A stretch of DNA of 64,000 nt from Pseudomonas asturiensis (GCF_900143095.1 NZ_FRDA01000013.1:109091-173090); one strand, 5' to 3'; numbered from the stretch's first letter, positions 45,214-53,633 are shown. Notes: generated from the letters alone by a model not told the origin. Numbers and translations are program-made.

Positions 45214-46593
45214 ATGCACTATAAGACCATATCTGATATTTCGGACGACGTCCGAAATAAGAAACTCTCTCCTGTTGAACTAACTCAATACATGCTAGAC
45301 AGGATTGAAAAACAGGATGGCCAGGCTAAAAGTTATGTCTGCGTGACCGTAACACATGCACTCGCGCAGGCTAAAATAGCTGAACAAGAGATCGTGCGAG
45401 GCCAGTGGAGAGGCCCTCTACATGGGATTCCTATCGGCATAAAAGATCTCCTTTACACCAAGTTCGCACCTACCACCGGCGGAACTTTATTGAACAGAGA
45501 TTTCACCCCAAATTTTAATGCCACAGTTGTTGATCGGCTTGAGGATTCAGGTGCTATCGTCTTAGGAAAACTAAAGACAACTGAACAAGCATTTACTGAC
45601 CATCATCCCTCAGTTACAAGACCGGTCAATCCTTGGAATGCTGAGCGCTGGTCTGGGGTTTCATCGTCAGGATCTGGGGTAGCGACAGCTAAAGGGCTCG
45701 CGTTCGCTACCATCGGAAGCGACACCGGCGGTTCCATCAGGTTGCCATCCGCGGCGAATGGCCTGACATCCATCAAGCCGACATGGGGCCGCGTGAGCCG
45801 CTATGGCGTCTTTCCTATGGCGGACTCCTTTGATCATGTTGGGCCAATGGCAAGAAACGCTGTCGACGTCGGTATCATGCTAAACGCCATTGCCGGCGCT
45901 GACCGTAACGATCCGACAGCATCTCACTGTCCCGTCCCGGATTACACGGCTGACTGCACGAAGAACATCAGGGGCATAAAAATCGGCCTCCCTGCCGACT
46001 ACGTGAAATCTGGATCGTCAGAAGAAATCTCAGATGCGTGGATGGCTACGGCAAAAGTCTTTGAGAGCCTCGGAGCTACAGTGGCTGTCATTGACTACCC
46101 AAATTGCGATCAAGCCATCAATGACTGGAGCACCATAGCTGCAGCTGAGACAGCGCTTAGCCATAAAGCGACATATCCTGCACAGCAACACAAATACGGC
46201 CCGGTTCTGTCGGCGTTCCTTGATATTGGCCAACAGGTGAGTGGAATTGACCTCGCGGCAGCGAGCATTCGCCGCATTGCTTTCAACGAGCAAGTCAACG
46301 CCCTCTTCCAAGATGTTCAGTTGTTCCTCGTACCAGTGCTTGGCGGTGCTGTACCGACCTCGGACGAATGGCTGAGTTTGGCAGGAGCCGACTTTGCTCC
46401 GTACCTTCAATACACCATCCCTGCCGACATGACCGGTGGCCCGACCATGACATTTCCAGTCGGCTTCGACCGTAACGGGCTGCCGATTGTCATGCAGCTG
46501 TGTGGGCCGCATTTCTCAGAAGCCCTGTTGTGCCAGGTGGTTGCGGAGTTTCAACGCCTGACTGACTGGCACACCCGTCACCCCGTTGAATGA
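45214..46593 (+). CDS. Amidase-signature family amidase
   Basis: 459 residues with the Ser-cisSer-Lys triad: Lys in HGIPIGIKDLL, cis-Ser in GVSSSGSGVA, and the nucleophile Ser in IGSDTGGSIRLPSA. The enzyme hydrolyses the amide formed by the downstream nitrile hydratase to the acid and ammonia. GGAG lies 5 bp upstream of the start. It is followed by the nitrile hydratase genes after a 114-bp gap, the usual partner arrangement for nitrile utilisation. Confidence 0.9.
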   Translation: MHYKTISDISDDVRNKKLSPVELTQYMLDRIEKQDGQAKSYVCVTVTHALAQAKIAEQEIVRGQWRGPLHGIPIGIKDLLYTKFAPTTGGTLLNRDFTPNFNATVVDRLEDSGAIVLGKLKTTEQAFTDHHPSVTRPVNPWNAERWSGVSSSGSGVATAKGLAFATIGSDTGGSIRLPSAANGLTSIKPTWGRVSRYGVFPMADSFDHVGPMARNAVDVGIMLNAIAGADRNDPTASHCPVPDYTADCTKNIRGIKIGLPADYVKSGSSEEISDAWMATAKVFESLGATVAVIDYPNCDQAINDWSTIAAAETALSHKATYPAQQHKYGPVLSAFLDIGQQVSGIDLAAASIRRIAFNEQVNALFQDVQLFLVPVLGGAVPTSDEWLSLAGADFAPYLQYTIPADMTGGPTMTFPVGFDRNGLPIVMQLCGPHFSEALLCQVVAEFQRLTDWHTRHPVE

Positions 46594-46707
46594 ACCACCG
46601 CGCAGCCAAGGTAGGGGGGCGCCGCGGGTGCCCCGTGTTGACACTACACCTACCCAAACTGACTTGAGTTGACGCCTGAAACTGATGCTGAGATGAGGAA
46701 AGAACCC

Positions 46708-47340
46708 ATGGCACATGACCAAAGTCACGATCACGATCACGATCACGACCACACTGCACCACCATCAGAGATGGAGCTGCGTGTTAAAGCGCTCGAAACA
46801 TTGCTCGTGGAGAAAGGCATCGTCAATACAGATGCCATTGACGAGCTGATCCAAACCTACGAGTTTCGCATCGGGCCGAAAAATGGAGCCAAGGTCGTTG
46901 CTCGAGCCTGGATCGATCCGGAATACAAGAAACGGCTCTTGGAGAACTCCACGGCGGCGATTGCGGAGTTGGGCTTTTCGGGTATTCAGGGCGAAGACAT
47001 GACCGTTGTCGAAAACACAGATTCGGTACACAACGTTACTGTCTGCACCCTATGCTCCTGCTACCCATGGCCTACCCTGGGACTCCCACCGACTTGGTAC
47101 AAATCGGCAGCCTACCGGTCGCGCATTGTTCTTGAACCACGAGCTGTTCTGAAAGAGTTCGGTCTCGAAGTAAGCGCTCAAAAAGAAGTCCGAGTCTGGG
47201 ACAGCAATGCTGATCTGCGCTACCTGGTCTTGCCTCAACGCCCAGCAGGGACTTGTGACTGGACTGAGGAGCAACTAATCGAGCTCGTAACGCGGGATTC
47301 GATGATTGGTGTCGGCGTAGCAGCCGCTCCCACCCTCTAA
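46708..47340 (+). CDS. Cobalt-type nitrile hydratase, alpha subunit
   Basis: 210 residues. The metal-binding claw C113-T-L-C116-S117-C118-Y has Thr and Tyr at the positions that mark cobalt-type enzymes; iron types read CSLCSCT. The following PWPTLGLPP and RYLVLPQRP are family constants. The N-terminus carries a repeated His-Asp run (SHDHDHDHDHDH at about residues 6-15) that may bind cobalt. ATG 46708 is chosen for the AGGAA upstream. The enzyme hydrates nitriles to amides in the cytoplasm together with the two beta-part proteins that follow. Confidence 0.93.
   Translation: MAHDQSHDHDHDHDHTAPPSEMELRVKALETLLVEKGIVNTDAIDELIQTYEFRIGPKNGAKVVARAWIDPEYKKRLLENSTAAIAELGFSGIQGEDMTVVENTDSVHNVTVCTLCSCYPWPTLGLPPTWYKSAAYRSRIVLEPRAVLKEFGLEVSAQKEVRVWDSNADLRYLVLPQRPAGTCDWTEEQLIELVTRDSMIGVGVAAAPTL
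46723..46752 (+). repeat. GATCAC hexanucleotide repeat coding for His-Asp
   Basis: Three perfect GATCAC units at 46729-46746 flanked by AGTCAC and GACCAC. It encodes the His-Asp run of the alpha subunit, and its unit number may vary among strains. Confidence 0.75.
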
Positions 47341-47354
47341 GCAGGAGAGCCTAA

Positions 47355-47657
47355 ATGAACGGTATTCATGACTGTGGTGGTATGCACGGGATCGGGCCAA
47401 TATTCGTCGAAGAAAACGAGCCTCTTTTTCACGCGCCTTGGGAACGCCGGATGTTCGGCATGTTCATCGCTGTGTTCGGTGCTGGCGTCTATAACGTGGA
47501 TGAATTCCGATTTGCGATTGAGCGGATGAAGCCTACCGACTACTTAACAACCACTTACTATGAAAAGTGGTTTCACTCGCTGTCGCTCATGTTGGCGGAG
47601 AAGGGAATTATTTCTCCGGATGAGTTGAGCGCGAAAATCGAATCACTTCGGGGGTAG
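47355..47657 (+). CDS. Nitrile hydratase beta subunit, N-terminal part as separate protein
   Basis: 100 residues beginning MNGIHDCGGMHGIGPI and containing FHAPWERRMFGM, the exact opening of nitrile hydratase beta subunits, and ending at the family's mid-protein helix (MLAEKGIISPDELSAKIE). It then stops. The remaining half is encoded by the next gene in a different frame, 4 bp further on, with its own start. Together (100 plus 114 residues) they match one normal beta subunit. The arrangement resembles three-subunit toyocamycin nitrile hydratase and thiocyanate hydrolase. Confidence 0.9.
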   Translation: MNGIHDCGGMHGIGPIFVEENEPLFHAPWERRMFGMFIAVFGAGVYNVDEFRFAIERMKPTDYLTTTYYEKWFHSLSLMLAEKGIISPDELSAKIESLRG

Positions 47658-47661
47658 AACC

Positions 47662-48006
47662 ATGCAAGCCATCACCAAAGACATGATTGCAGGTCTCGTC
47701 GCAACAGGTGGTTCGCCACGTGTGAATGTTGATATCGCTCCAAAGTTTTCCGCTGGCGAACGTGTCACGGCCAAACAGATCAACCCACCCACCCATACCA
47801 GGACACCTCGCTACTGCCGTGGCAAACCAGCAGTGATCATTACCGACCATGGCGTATTCGGGTTCCCCGACGTAAATGCGCATGGGCTTGCGGTTAAACC
47901 GCAGCACCTCTACACAGTTTGCTTCTCGGCAACCGATTTGTGGGGCCAGCAGGCAAACCCCAACGACAAGGTGTACCTGGATCTTTGGGAAGATTATCTG
48001 GAGTAA
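47662..48006 (+). CDS. Nitrile hydratase beta subunit, C-terminal part as separate protein
   Basis: 114 residues of the SH3-like beta-barrel half of the beta subunit. FSAGERVTAKQINPPTHTRTPRYCRGKPAV and HGVFGFPDVNAHGLAVKPQHLYTVCF are the classic stretches, including the Arg residues that contact the alpha-subunit claw. It has its own ATG 4 bp after the previous stop, with a GGGGG stretch serving as a ribosome site. It is in a different reading frame from the upstream half. Confidence 0.92.
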   Translation: MQAITKDMIAGLVATGGSPRVNVDIAPKFSAGERVTAKQINPPTHTRTPRYCRGKPAVIITDHGVFGFPDVNAHGLAVKPQHLYTVCFSATDLWGQQANPNDKVYLDLWEDYLE

Positions 48007-48011
48007 ACGAA

Positions 48012-48446
48012 ATGATGCCATTAGCTGAATCCCAAGTACTGGAAATCAACACAGACGACCACGCCTTTGACTACCCATGGCAGGCGGGTATGTTTTCCCT
48101 CACCGTGAACCTGTACAAGACCGGGCTGTTCCCTTGGTCGCAATGGGTAGAGTTTTTCAGCAACGAGATCAAACGTAGTCCAAGGCGTCCTGACGAGAGC
48201 GTGAACGATGCTTACTACCGCCAATGGGCTGTCGCCTTTGAAGCAATGCTTGAAACGCTCGGGCTCGTCACCGGAGAAAGCGTCGAAGAGACTGCCCAGG
48301 CATGGCGTCTTGCCTATCTGAACACGCCGCATGGGCTGCCTGTTCTGCTGGAAAACGCCAACTGCTCGCCAGCGAAAGCACACCACCATCACCATTCGGC
48401 CCCTGGCACCCCCATCGCCGTAAGCCCAACAACCGGCCATCATTGA
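48012..48446 (+). CDS. Nitrile hydratase activator (P14K type) with His-rich tail
   Basis: 144 residues from the ATG at 48012, 5 bp after the beta-C stop. The core (FDYPWQAGMFSLTVNLYKTGLFPWSQWVEFFSNEI) resembles the nitrile hydratase accessory protein and, more distantly, the N-terminal half of the beta subunit. These proteins deliver cobalt to the alpha subunit by subunit exchange. The C-terminus ends in a His run (HHHHH and a final HH), suited to holding cobalt. The next gene is the CbtB cobalt protein. Confidence 0.88.
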   Translation: MMPLAESQVLEINTDDHAFDYPWQAGMFSLTVNLYKTGLFPWSQWVEFFSNEIKRSPRRPDESVNDAYYRQWAVAFEAMLETLGLVTGESVEETAQAWRLAYLNTPHGLPVLLENANCSPAKAHHHHHSAPGTPIAVSPTTGHH

Positions 48447-48458
48447 CGGATAACCAAG

Positions 48459-48680
48459 ATGAATGACGAAGCCCTGCTGAATCGCTCCCAAACTCACAAT
48501 CCTGCTCAGGCATTTCCTCTGGCTCACCTCATGCCATGGGCGGCCCTGGCAGTGTTACTGGCGATGCTGGCCATCTATTTTGTAGGCGCCGAACAAGGTG
48601 CGACCTCGCTCCTCGCCGGAAATAACGTGCATGAGTTCGTCCATGACGGTCGCCACGCGCTCGGCTTTCCTTGCCATTGA
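48459..48680 (+). CDS. cbtB: Cobalt transporter small subunit CbtB
   Basis: 73 residues with a single membrane segment (AALAVLLAMLAIYFV) followed by the C-terminal His-rich signature HEFVHDGRHALGFPCH of the CbtB family. CbtB is predicted to bind cobalt for the CbtA permease. Its presence right after a cobalt-type nitrile hydratase independently supports the cobalt assignment. The start codon lies 12 bp after the activator stop. Confidence 0.88.
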   Translation: MNDEALLNRSQTHNPAQAFPLAHLMPWAALAVLLAMLAIYFVGAEQGATSLLAGNNVHEFVHDGRHALGFPCH

Positions 48681-48689
48681 GGATCTAAC

Positions 48690-49484
48690 ATGATCAGCAA
48701 ACTGTTGTTGAATGGCATTCTAACGGGGATCCTTGCCGGCGTAGTTTCCTTCGGCGTATTACACGTGTTCGTGGGGCCGCAAATGGAACGAGCAATCGCC
48801 TTCGAACAACAGAAGGAGGCGAACGAAACGCCCTTTATGGCGCATGAGGAGCACACCTCTGATGGCCACAGCCACCACTCGGCAGACGGTGCTGATGTCC
48901 ATAGCGAGGTGATTAGCAGAGAGACCCAAGCAGGTGTGGGCGCTCTTGTTGCGACCACAGTCTTTGGTGGTGCGGTTGGAGGACTCTTCTCTCTTGTGTT
49001 TTGCTTCCTGCATGGCCGTGTGGGCAGCATTTCACCCGGAATGCTCTCGTTTTACATAAGCGTGGGGGCGTTGCTGGCTTTCGTGATACTGCCGACGCTG
49101 AAGTATCCGGCAACTCCTCCTGGCGTGGGGCTATCAGGGACGATTGGTGAGCGTACAGCTTACTACTTCCTATTGCTGGCAGGCTCGTTGTTTCTCCAAG
49201 GAGCCAGCGTGGTTTGGTACCAGAAGCTGAAAAAGAATGCGACTGGCTCAGCCCCATTATTAGCCATCGGTGGCTATGTGGTAATGACCATCATCATGCT
49301 CGGTGTGCTGCCATCGATTAATGAAGTACCGAGCGCTTTCTCAGGTGAGATTCTCTCCAATTTCCGGGTAGCTTCGGTAGCTACCCAAGCCATTCTGTGG
49401 GTCGTCATCGGTGCGATCTATGGCTGGTATGCGCACCATGCGCTTTCAAGCTCGCACATGCGCCACATCCCTGTAAACAGCTAA
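48690..49484 (+). CDS. cbtA: Cobalt transporter CbtA
   Basis: 264 residues with about six membrane segments, starting MISKLLLNGILTGILAGVVSFGVLHVF as in CbtA. A loop after the first segment carries many His (HEEHTSDGHSHHSADGADVH), probably a metal-collecting loop. CbtA with CbtB is the predicted vitamin-B12-associated cobalt uptake pair, here tied to a cobalt enzyme instead. It starts 9 bp after CbtB. Confidence 0.88.
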   Translation: MISKLLLNGILTGILAGVVSFGVLHVFVGPQMERAIAFEQQKEANETPFMAHEEHTSDGHSHHSADGADVHSEVISRETQAGVGALVATTVFGGAVGGLFSLVFCFLHGRVGSISPGMLSFYISVGALLAFVILPTLKYPATPPGVGLSGTIGERTAYYFLLLAGSLFLQGASVVWYQKLKKNATGSAPLLAIGGYVVMTIIMLGVLPSINEVPSAFSGEILSNFRVASVATQAILWVVIGAIYGWYAHHALSSSHMRHIPVNS

Positions 49485-49611
49485 CGCTCGCAGGAATAAT
49501 CCGGCCTGCCGAAACCGCACGAAATTCAACGAACGCCAAACTCAGCACTCGTCGCTGCTGGGTTGTGCACGCCCGATGTTTAAACAAACATACCCATGTG
49601 CAGGACTTTAA

Positions 49612-51096
49612 ATGAGCAAACTTAAAGAGTGGTTCCAAGGGCCACAAGATATAAGTAAGACGGAAGCCATGGAAGACTACGCAGTTGGTCGTGTCCCATC
49701 ACACTACCGCTGGCCAATTCCTGCGATCATCTTGGTGCTGCTGGGAAATTCGACAGCAATGTTCTGGTTCATACTTGGTGCTGATTTGAGTTACCAGGTA
49801 GGCTGGCCCATGATGCTTTGGCCCTTGGCATATTTCTTCGTTTTCGCAACGATCATCGGGGCCGTTGTAATGAAACTTGCGAGTAGCGAAGGCTTATCTC
49901 TCAATCTACTAACCCGCGGACTAGGATTCGGCTATATGGGGTCGGCATTCACATCTTTGATCTATGGTGTGAACTTCGTTTTTTACTTTATCTTCGAGGG
50001 GACAATCGTTTCTCACGCCATTGCCAACCATCTCGGAATCGCGGTGGACTCTCCAGGCGGGATAGCAATCTTCGCAGTGCTGGGTCTATTCGCCATCTTC
50101 TTTGTGTGGCGCGGCATGTCATCTCTCCAGTTCCTCCAGACTTGGGGTGTGCCACTTTTCATAGGCCTGTTTGCCTTCTGTCTGTACCAGTTGACTCACA
50201 ACTACGACATCGTAGGCCCATTAGGATGGCTCCCGACTGGCACGGTTGACGAAACCAAGATCTGGATTGTCATGAGCATGGCAAACGGGCAGATCGTTTT
50301 CCAAGGGCTGATTGCCACCGATTATGGTCGGTTTGCAAAACCTAGGATCACTCACAAAGGCACCACCGCTATCATGCTGGGCATGTTGATCCCGGTACTT
50401 CCAATTTTGTTAGCGGGCGCGATGTTGGCGCACACCCTGCTCCCCCACATTCCCACAGACGCTGTCGCAGCATCTATGGATCCTGGGTACATCTTCCCAA
50501 TGGTCATGGGGCTACTTGGTGTGGTATTCGCAGTATTGACACAGATTCGGATCAATGTGATCAATCTCTACTCAGGCTCAATTGCCCTTTCGAATACAGC
50601 TGATATGGCGCTCAACATTCGCCCAGGTCGTCAGTGGTGGATGATTTTAGTCTGGTTGATGGGGGTAATTCTGTATTCCGTAAACGTCCTGCAATACATG
50701 AATACGTTCCTGACCATCACGGGAATCCTCACGAACACGTGGGTATTCATCATCCTGGCTGACCAGTTGATTTGCCGTCGCATGTTCAATCTGGCCCCGA
50801 GCGATTTTGTGGAGTACCGCAAAGAGTACCTTCGATCTTGGAATCCCTGCGGTGTCATCAGCTTGGTAGTGGCTGTCGCCCTCGGAGCTGCTGGTGTGTT
50901 GGGAGCCTATCCCATCTACTACGCCTCGTTTATCGCGATGATCGTGGGGCCGATGCTTCACGTGGCGTCAAGCGTGGCAACCCGGGGCCGCTTTTACTTC
51001 TCGCAATTCCCCGACGATGTAACCACAAACTGGAAGCCTAGCGAGTCATACGCCGGCCCACGCCCGATGCCAATCGGTCAGCTTATCTCCTCCTGA
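49612..51096 (+). CDS. NCS1-family (cytosine/purine/allantoin) permease
   Basis: 494 residues with about 12 membrane segments. The NCS1 pattern appears in PAIILVLLGNSTAMFWFILGADLSYQVG and later VFAVLTQIRINVINLYSGSIALSN. AGGA lies 7 bp upstream of the start. As the last gene of the nitrile cluster it could import a nitrile, amide or N-heterocycle that feeds the hydratase. Substrate is unknown; family members carry uracil, cytosine, hydantoins or allantoin. Confidence 0.85.
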   Translation: MSKLKEWFQGPQDISKTEAMEDYAVGRVPSHYRWPIPAIILVLLGNSTAMFWFILGADLSYQVGWPMMLWPLAYFFVFATIIGAVVMKLASSEGLSLNLLTRGLGFGYMGSAFTSLIYGVNFVFYFIFEGTIVSHAIANHLGIAVDSPGGIAIFAVLGLFAIFFVWRGMSSLQFLQTWGVPLFIGLFAFCLYQLTHNYDIVGPLGWLPTGTVDETKIWIVMSMANGQIVFQGLIATDYGRFAKPRITHKGTTAIMLGMLIPVLPILLAGAMLAHTLLPHIPTDAVAASMDPGYIFPMVMGLLGVVFAVLTQIRINVINLYSGSIALSNTADMALNIRPGRQWWMILVWLMGVILYSVNVLQYMNTFLTITGILTNTWVFIILADQLICRRMFNLAPSDFVEYRKEYLRSWNPCGVISLVVAVALGAAGVLGAYPIYYASFIAMIVGPMLHVASSVATRGRFYFSQFPDDVTTNWKPSESYAGPRPMPIGQLISS

Positions 51097-51130
51097 GACT
51101 GTAATAGCGCCAGTCGCCGCCGAACTGCCC

Positions 51131-51150
51131 GCCATGCCCAAAGGCATGGC
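51131..51150. terminator. Hairpin after the permease gene
   Basis: GCCATGCC at 51131-51138 and GGCATGGC at 51143-51150 form a perfect 8-bp stem with a 4-nt loop, 34 bp after the permease stop. The T-run is missing, so it is a weak or Rho-assisted terminator. Confidence 0.5.
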
Positions 51151-51273
51151 GAACTCATCTGCTCACGTGCTCAACTGGAGCGGAGAACTACGCGTAGCAT
51201 AACGAAGAATTAACGGCCTCCCAGTAATCCAACCGAGTAAGCAGGACGACCTAACCACTGTGCCTAAAACCAT

Positions 51274-52305
51274 CTAGGCAAGTGCCCCGGCCGACTTTTC
51301 CAGTAGCGCCCAAGCCTGCTCACCAAATGCCTTGCGCCACTGTGCGTAATATCCCGCATCCCTCAGCTTCTGCCGGAAGGAGTCCGGCACAACATCACTA
51401 ATGATCAGGCCTTTCTTATCGAGATCCTCTCTAACTGTGGCTTGCAGCGCCTGCAGATCAGCACGCATGTTCACGCCTGCCTCATTGATGTGCTTGGAAA
51501 CGGTATCCTGAAACTCCACAGGCAGACGTGAGAAATTTGCCTTGTTCCCAAGCACCCAAAAACCATCCCACATATGATTGGTCAATGAGCAGTACTTCTG
51601 CACTTCGTAGAGCTTGGCGGAGTTGACTAACGTCAGAGGATTCTCCTGGCCCTCGACGATGTGGGTCTGCAACGCGGCGTAAACCTCCGCAAAATTGATA
51701 CTCGCCGGGGCAGCATCAAAGCTGCGGAACATCGACATGATTATCGGACTCGGTGGCACCCGTAATTTCATACCGACCAAGTCTGCCGGTGCCGCTACCG
51801 GTCGAGTGCTGGTGGTGGTCACCCTAAATCCGTTATCCCAAATCTTTTCAAATGCGAAGAGGCCGTCACTCATGGCTATTTCAGCCCTGATGTGTGCGCC
51901 AAGCTCACCGTCCATGGCTGCCCATACCTGTTCATAATTCTTGAAGGCAAAGCCAACCGCGCTGATCTGAGCGGCAGGAATCAATGTGCCGAGAATGACT
52001 GGTGGCCCTGCGTAGAAATCAATCGCGCCCGAACGCGCTTGGGCAAGCATGTCGGTGTCGCCACCCAACTGGCTACTAGGGAACACCTGCAGGACAACTC
52101 GCCCGTCTGTGGATTCCTTGATGCGTTTCGCGGCTTCCCGCGCCCTGACATTCATGGGGTGAGTGAGGGGAAGGTTGTTTGCAAATTTCAGGTTGAACTC
52201 AGCGGCGTAGGAAAACGCGCTGTATCCGACCGTCATGCCTGACGCTAGAGCCGCTGTAGCCACGGCGGTGGTTCGAAGAAAATTTCTACGTGTAAAGCTT
52301 TTCAT
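51274..52305 (-). CDS. Orphan TRAP DctP substrate-binding protein
   Basis: 343 residues, nearly collinear with the TRAP binding protein at 33892-34923: the same length and shared MKLRVPPSPIIMSMFR, INFAEVYAALQT and EGQENPLTLVNSAKLYEVQKYCSLTNH. The N-terminus FTRRNFLRTTAVATAALASG has a twin-arginine-type signal. No DctQ or DctM gene is near, so it may share the fused permease at 32012-33892. Its promoter region holds TCTGTATACAGA, the operator core also seen at the GntR gene. Confidence 0.9.
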   Translation of the reverse strand: MKSFTRRNFLRTTAVATAALASGMTVGYSAFSYAAEFNLKFANNLPLTHPMNVRAREAAKRIKESTDGRVVLQVFPSSQLGGDTDMLAQARSGAIDFYAGPPVILGTLIPAAQISAVGFAFKNYEQVWAAMDGELGAHIRAEIAMSDGLFAFEKIWDNGFRVTTTSTRPVAAPADLVGMKLRVPPSPIIMSMFRSFDAAPASINFAEVYAALQTHIVEGQENPLTLVNSAKLYEVQKYCSLTNHMWDGFWVLGNKANFSRLPVEFQDTVSKHINEAGVNMRADLQALQATVREDLDKKGLIISDVVPDSFRQKLRDAGYYAQWRKAFGEQAWALLEKSAGALA

Positions 52306-52778
52306 AGTGACTCTCCTGCTTTTTTTGTTGTGGGTGCAAAGAGCTTATTGACAATCATAGATCTCGATTTGTAGTCTGTATACAGAAGACGGAAGCCAAT
52401 AAGCGTCACAGCCCTCGATTCGGCGCTAATAGACGGCAGGAACATGTCTAGAACGGGGGCCCCCAGCAATGAGCCATGTTTGGGACAGATCAAGGCCGTT
52501 GGGCACGCGGTTCGAAATGATTGATGGCCAGCGTTGCAATTGGGCCGGACGGGCTCAGCGAACTACCGGTTATCCAGGAAAGGCATCCGCGAAACCGAAC
52601 ATCGGATAATCCGATCGCCAAGTTCTGGATACCTACAAAGGAGCAACAAAAGGGGGTTGGACGTATCACTCCAACCGATGCTGCCAAGACCCCAGCCCTG
52701 ACTAGGGTGCTAAAACAAGAGTACCCACGTCGACAATGAAGCAGGCTCGCCTGCGTACAATAAAGTCTGGAGAAACTC
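52306..52778. other. Intergenic gap before the dioxygenase gene
   Basis: 473 bp between divergent genes. It contains the TGTATACA operator candidate near the TRAP side; no additional gene could be supported. Confidence 0.4.
52375..52386. promoter_or_regulatory. GntR-type operator TCTGTATACAGA
   Basis: A perfect 12-bp palindrome containing TGTATACA, 70 bp upstream of the orphan TRAP gene. On the minus strand TATACA, 17 bp and TATGAT (about 52383-52355) look like a sigma-70 promoter whose -35 box overlaps the palindrome. The same 8-mer core lies upstream of the GntR gene at 28213-28220. Confidence 0.5.
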
Positions 52779-53567
52779 ATGAAGCTTACACAAGAACAAA
52801 TCAAAGCTTATGATGAAGAAGGCTACATCTTGCTGCCTGGCCTGTTTACAGAACAGGAAGCTGGCTTGATGAAGTCGCGCCTGCCGCAGCTGTACCGCAT
52901 GGATCGAGATGAGGTTGTAAAAGAGAAGACGGGAGTAGTTCGCACGGTCTTCGCTGCCCATACTTTCGATGACGTGTTTGCCCAGGTAGCACGTCACCCA
53001 CGCCTTGTTGAGCCAGCCAAGCAGCTGCTCGGTACTGATGTCTACATGCATCAGTTCAAGATCAATGCGAAGGCAGCTTTCAATGGTGACATCTGGCAAT
53101 GGCACCAAGACTTCGGCACATGGCATCAAGACGATGGCATGCCGGAAGCTCGCGCAATGAACGTCGCGATTTTCCTGGACGAGGTCAACGAATTCAACGG
53201 CCCACTTATGTTCATCCCCCGCTCCCATAAGCTGGGACGCCTTGAAGCGAGCCATGACCGCAGCACGACCAGCTATCCCTTGTGGACACTTGACAACGCA
53301 AAGGTAGCGGAACTTGTCGCCCAGGGCGGCATCGTCGCGCCGAAAGGTCGCGCGGGTACCGTTCTCATTTTCCAAAGTACCTTGGTGCACGCGTCGTCAC
53401 CAAACCTGTCACCTTGGGATCGAAATACCGTGTACGTCACAACCAACTCGGTGGACAACGCAATCACCAAATTCAATCGACCTGACTTCATTGCCCACAG
53501 AAATTTCACTCCTATCGAAATTCTCAGCGACGATTGCCTGGACAAGTTCCACGCCGCTGTCGCTTAA
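52779..53567 (+). CDS. PhyH-family dioxygenase, ectoine-hydroxylase-like
   Basis: 262 residues. WQWHQDFGTWHQDDGMP (about residues 106-122) closely follows the EctD signature FxWHSDFETWHxEDGMP, with the Fe(II)-binding His and Asp. GTVLIFQSTLVHASSPN has the second His of the facial triad. It is shorter than the ~300-residue EctD proteins. No ectABC genes are visible, so the substrate may be an imported ectoine-like or other small molecule. It uses 2-oxoglutarate and iron. The SDR gene follows 66 bp later. Confidence 0.85.
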   Translation: MKLTQEQIKAYDEEGYILLPGLFTEQEAGLMKSRLPQLYRMDRDEVVKEKTGVVRTVFAAHTFDDVFAQVARHPRLVEPAKQLLGTDVYMHQFKINAKAAFNGDIWQWHQDFGTWHQDDGMPEARAMNVAIFLDEVNEFNGPLMFIPRSHKLGRLEASHDRSTTSYPLWTLDNAKVAELVAQGGIVAPKGRAGTVLIFQSTLVHASSPNLSPWDRNTVYVTTNSVDNAITKFNRPDFIAHRNFTPIEILSDDCLDKFHAAVA

Positions 53568-53577
53568 ACACTGCTGA

Positions 53578-53600
53578 GCCGGCTGCCACGCACAGCCGGC
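53578..53600 (+). other. Intercistronic hairpin
   Basis: GCCGGCTG at 53578-53585 pairs with CAGCCGGC at 53593-53600 around a 7-nt loop, 11 bp after the dioxygenase stop. It lies before the SDR gene without a T-run, so it probably adjusts mRNA levels between the two. Confidence 0.45.
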
Positions 53601-53633
53601 AAACGCTCATCCGAAGAATAAGGATAGGAACTA

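Noticed and set aside
48360..48446. The HHHHH and HH run as a vector-derived His tag
   Set aside because: It is inside a natural operon with mixed codons, and other proteins of the operon are His-rich as well; there is no vector sequence.
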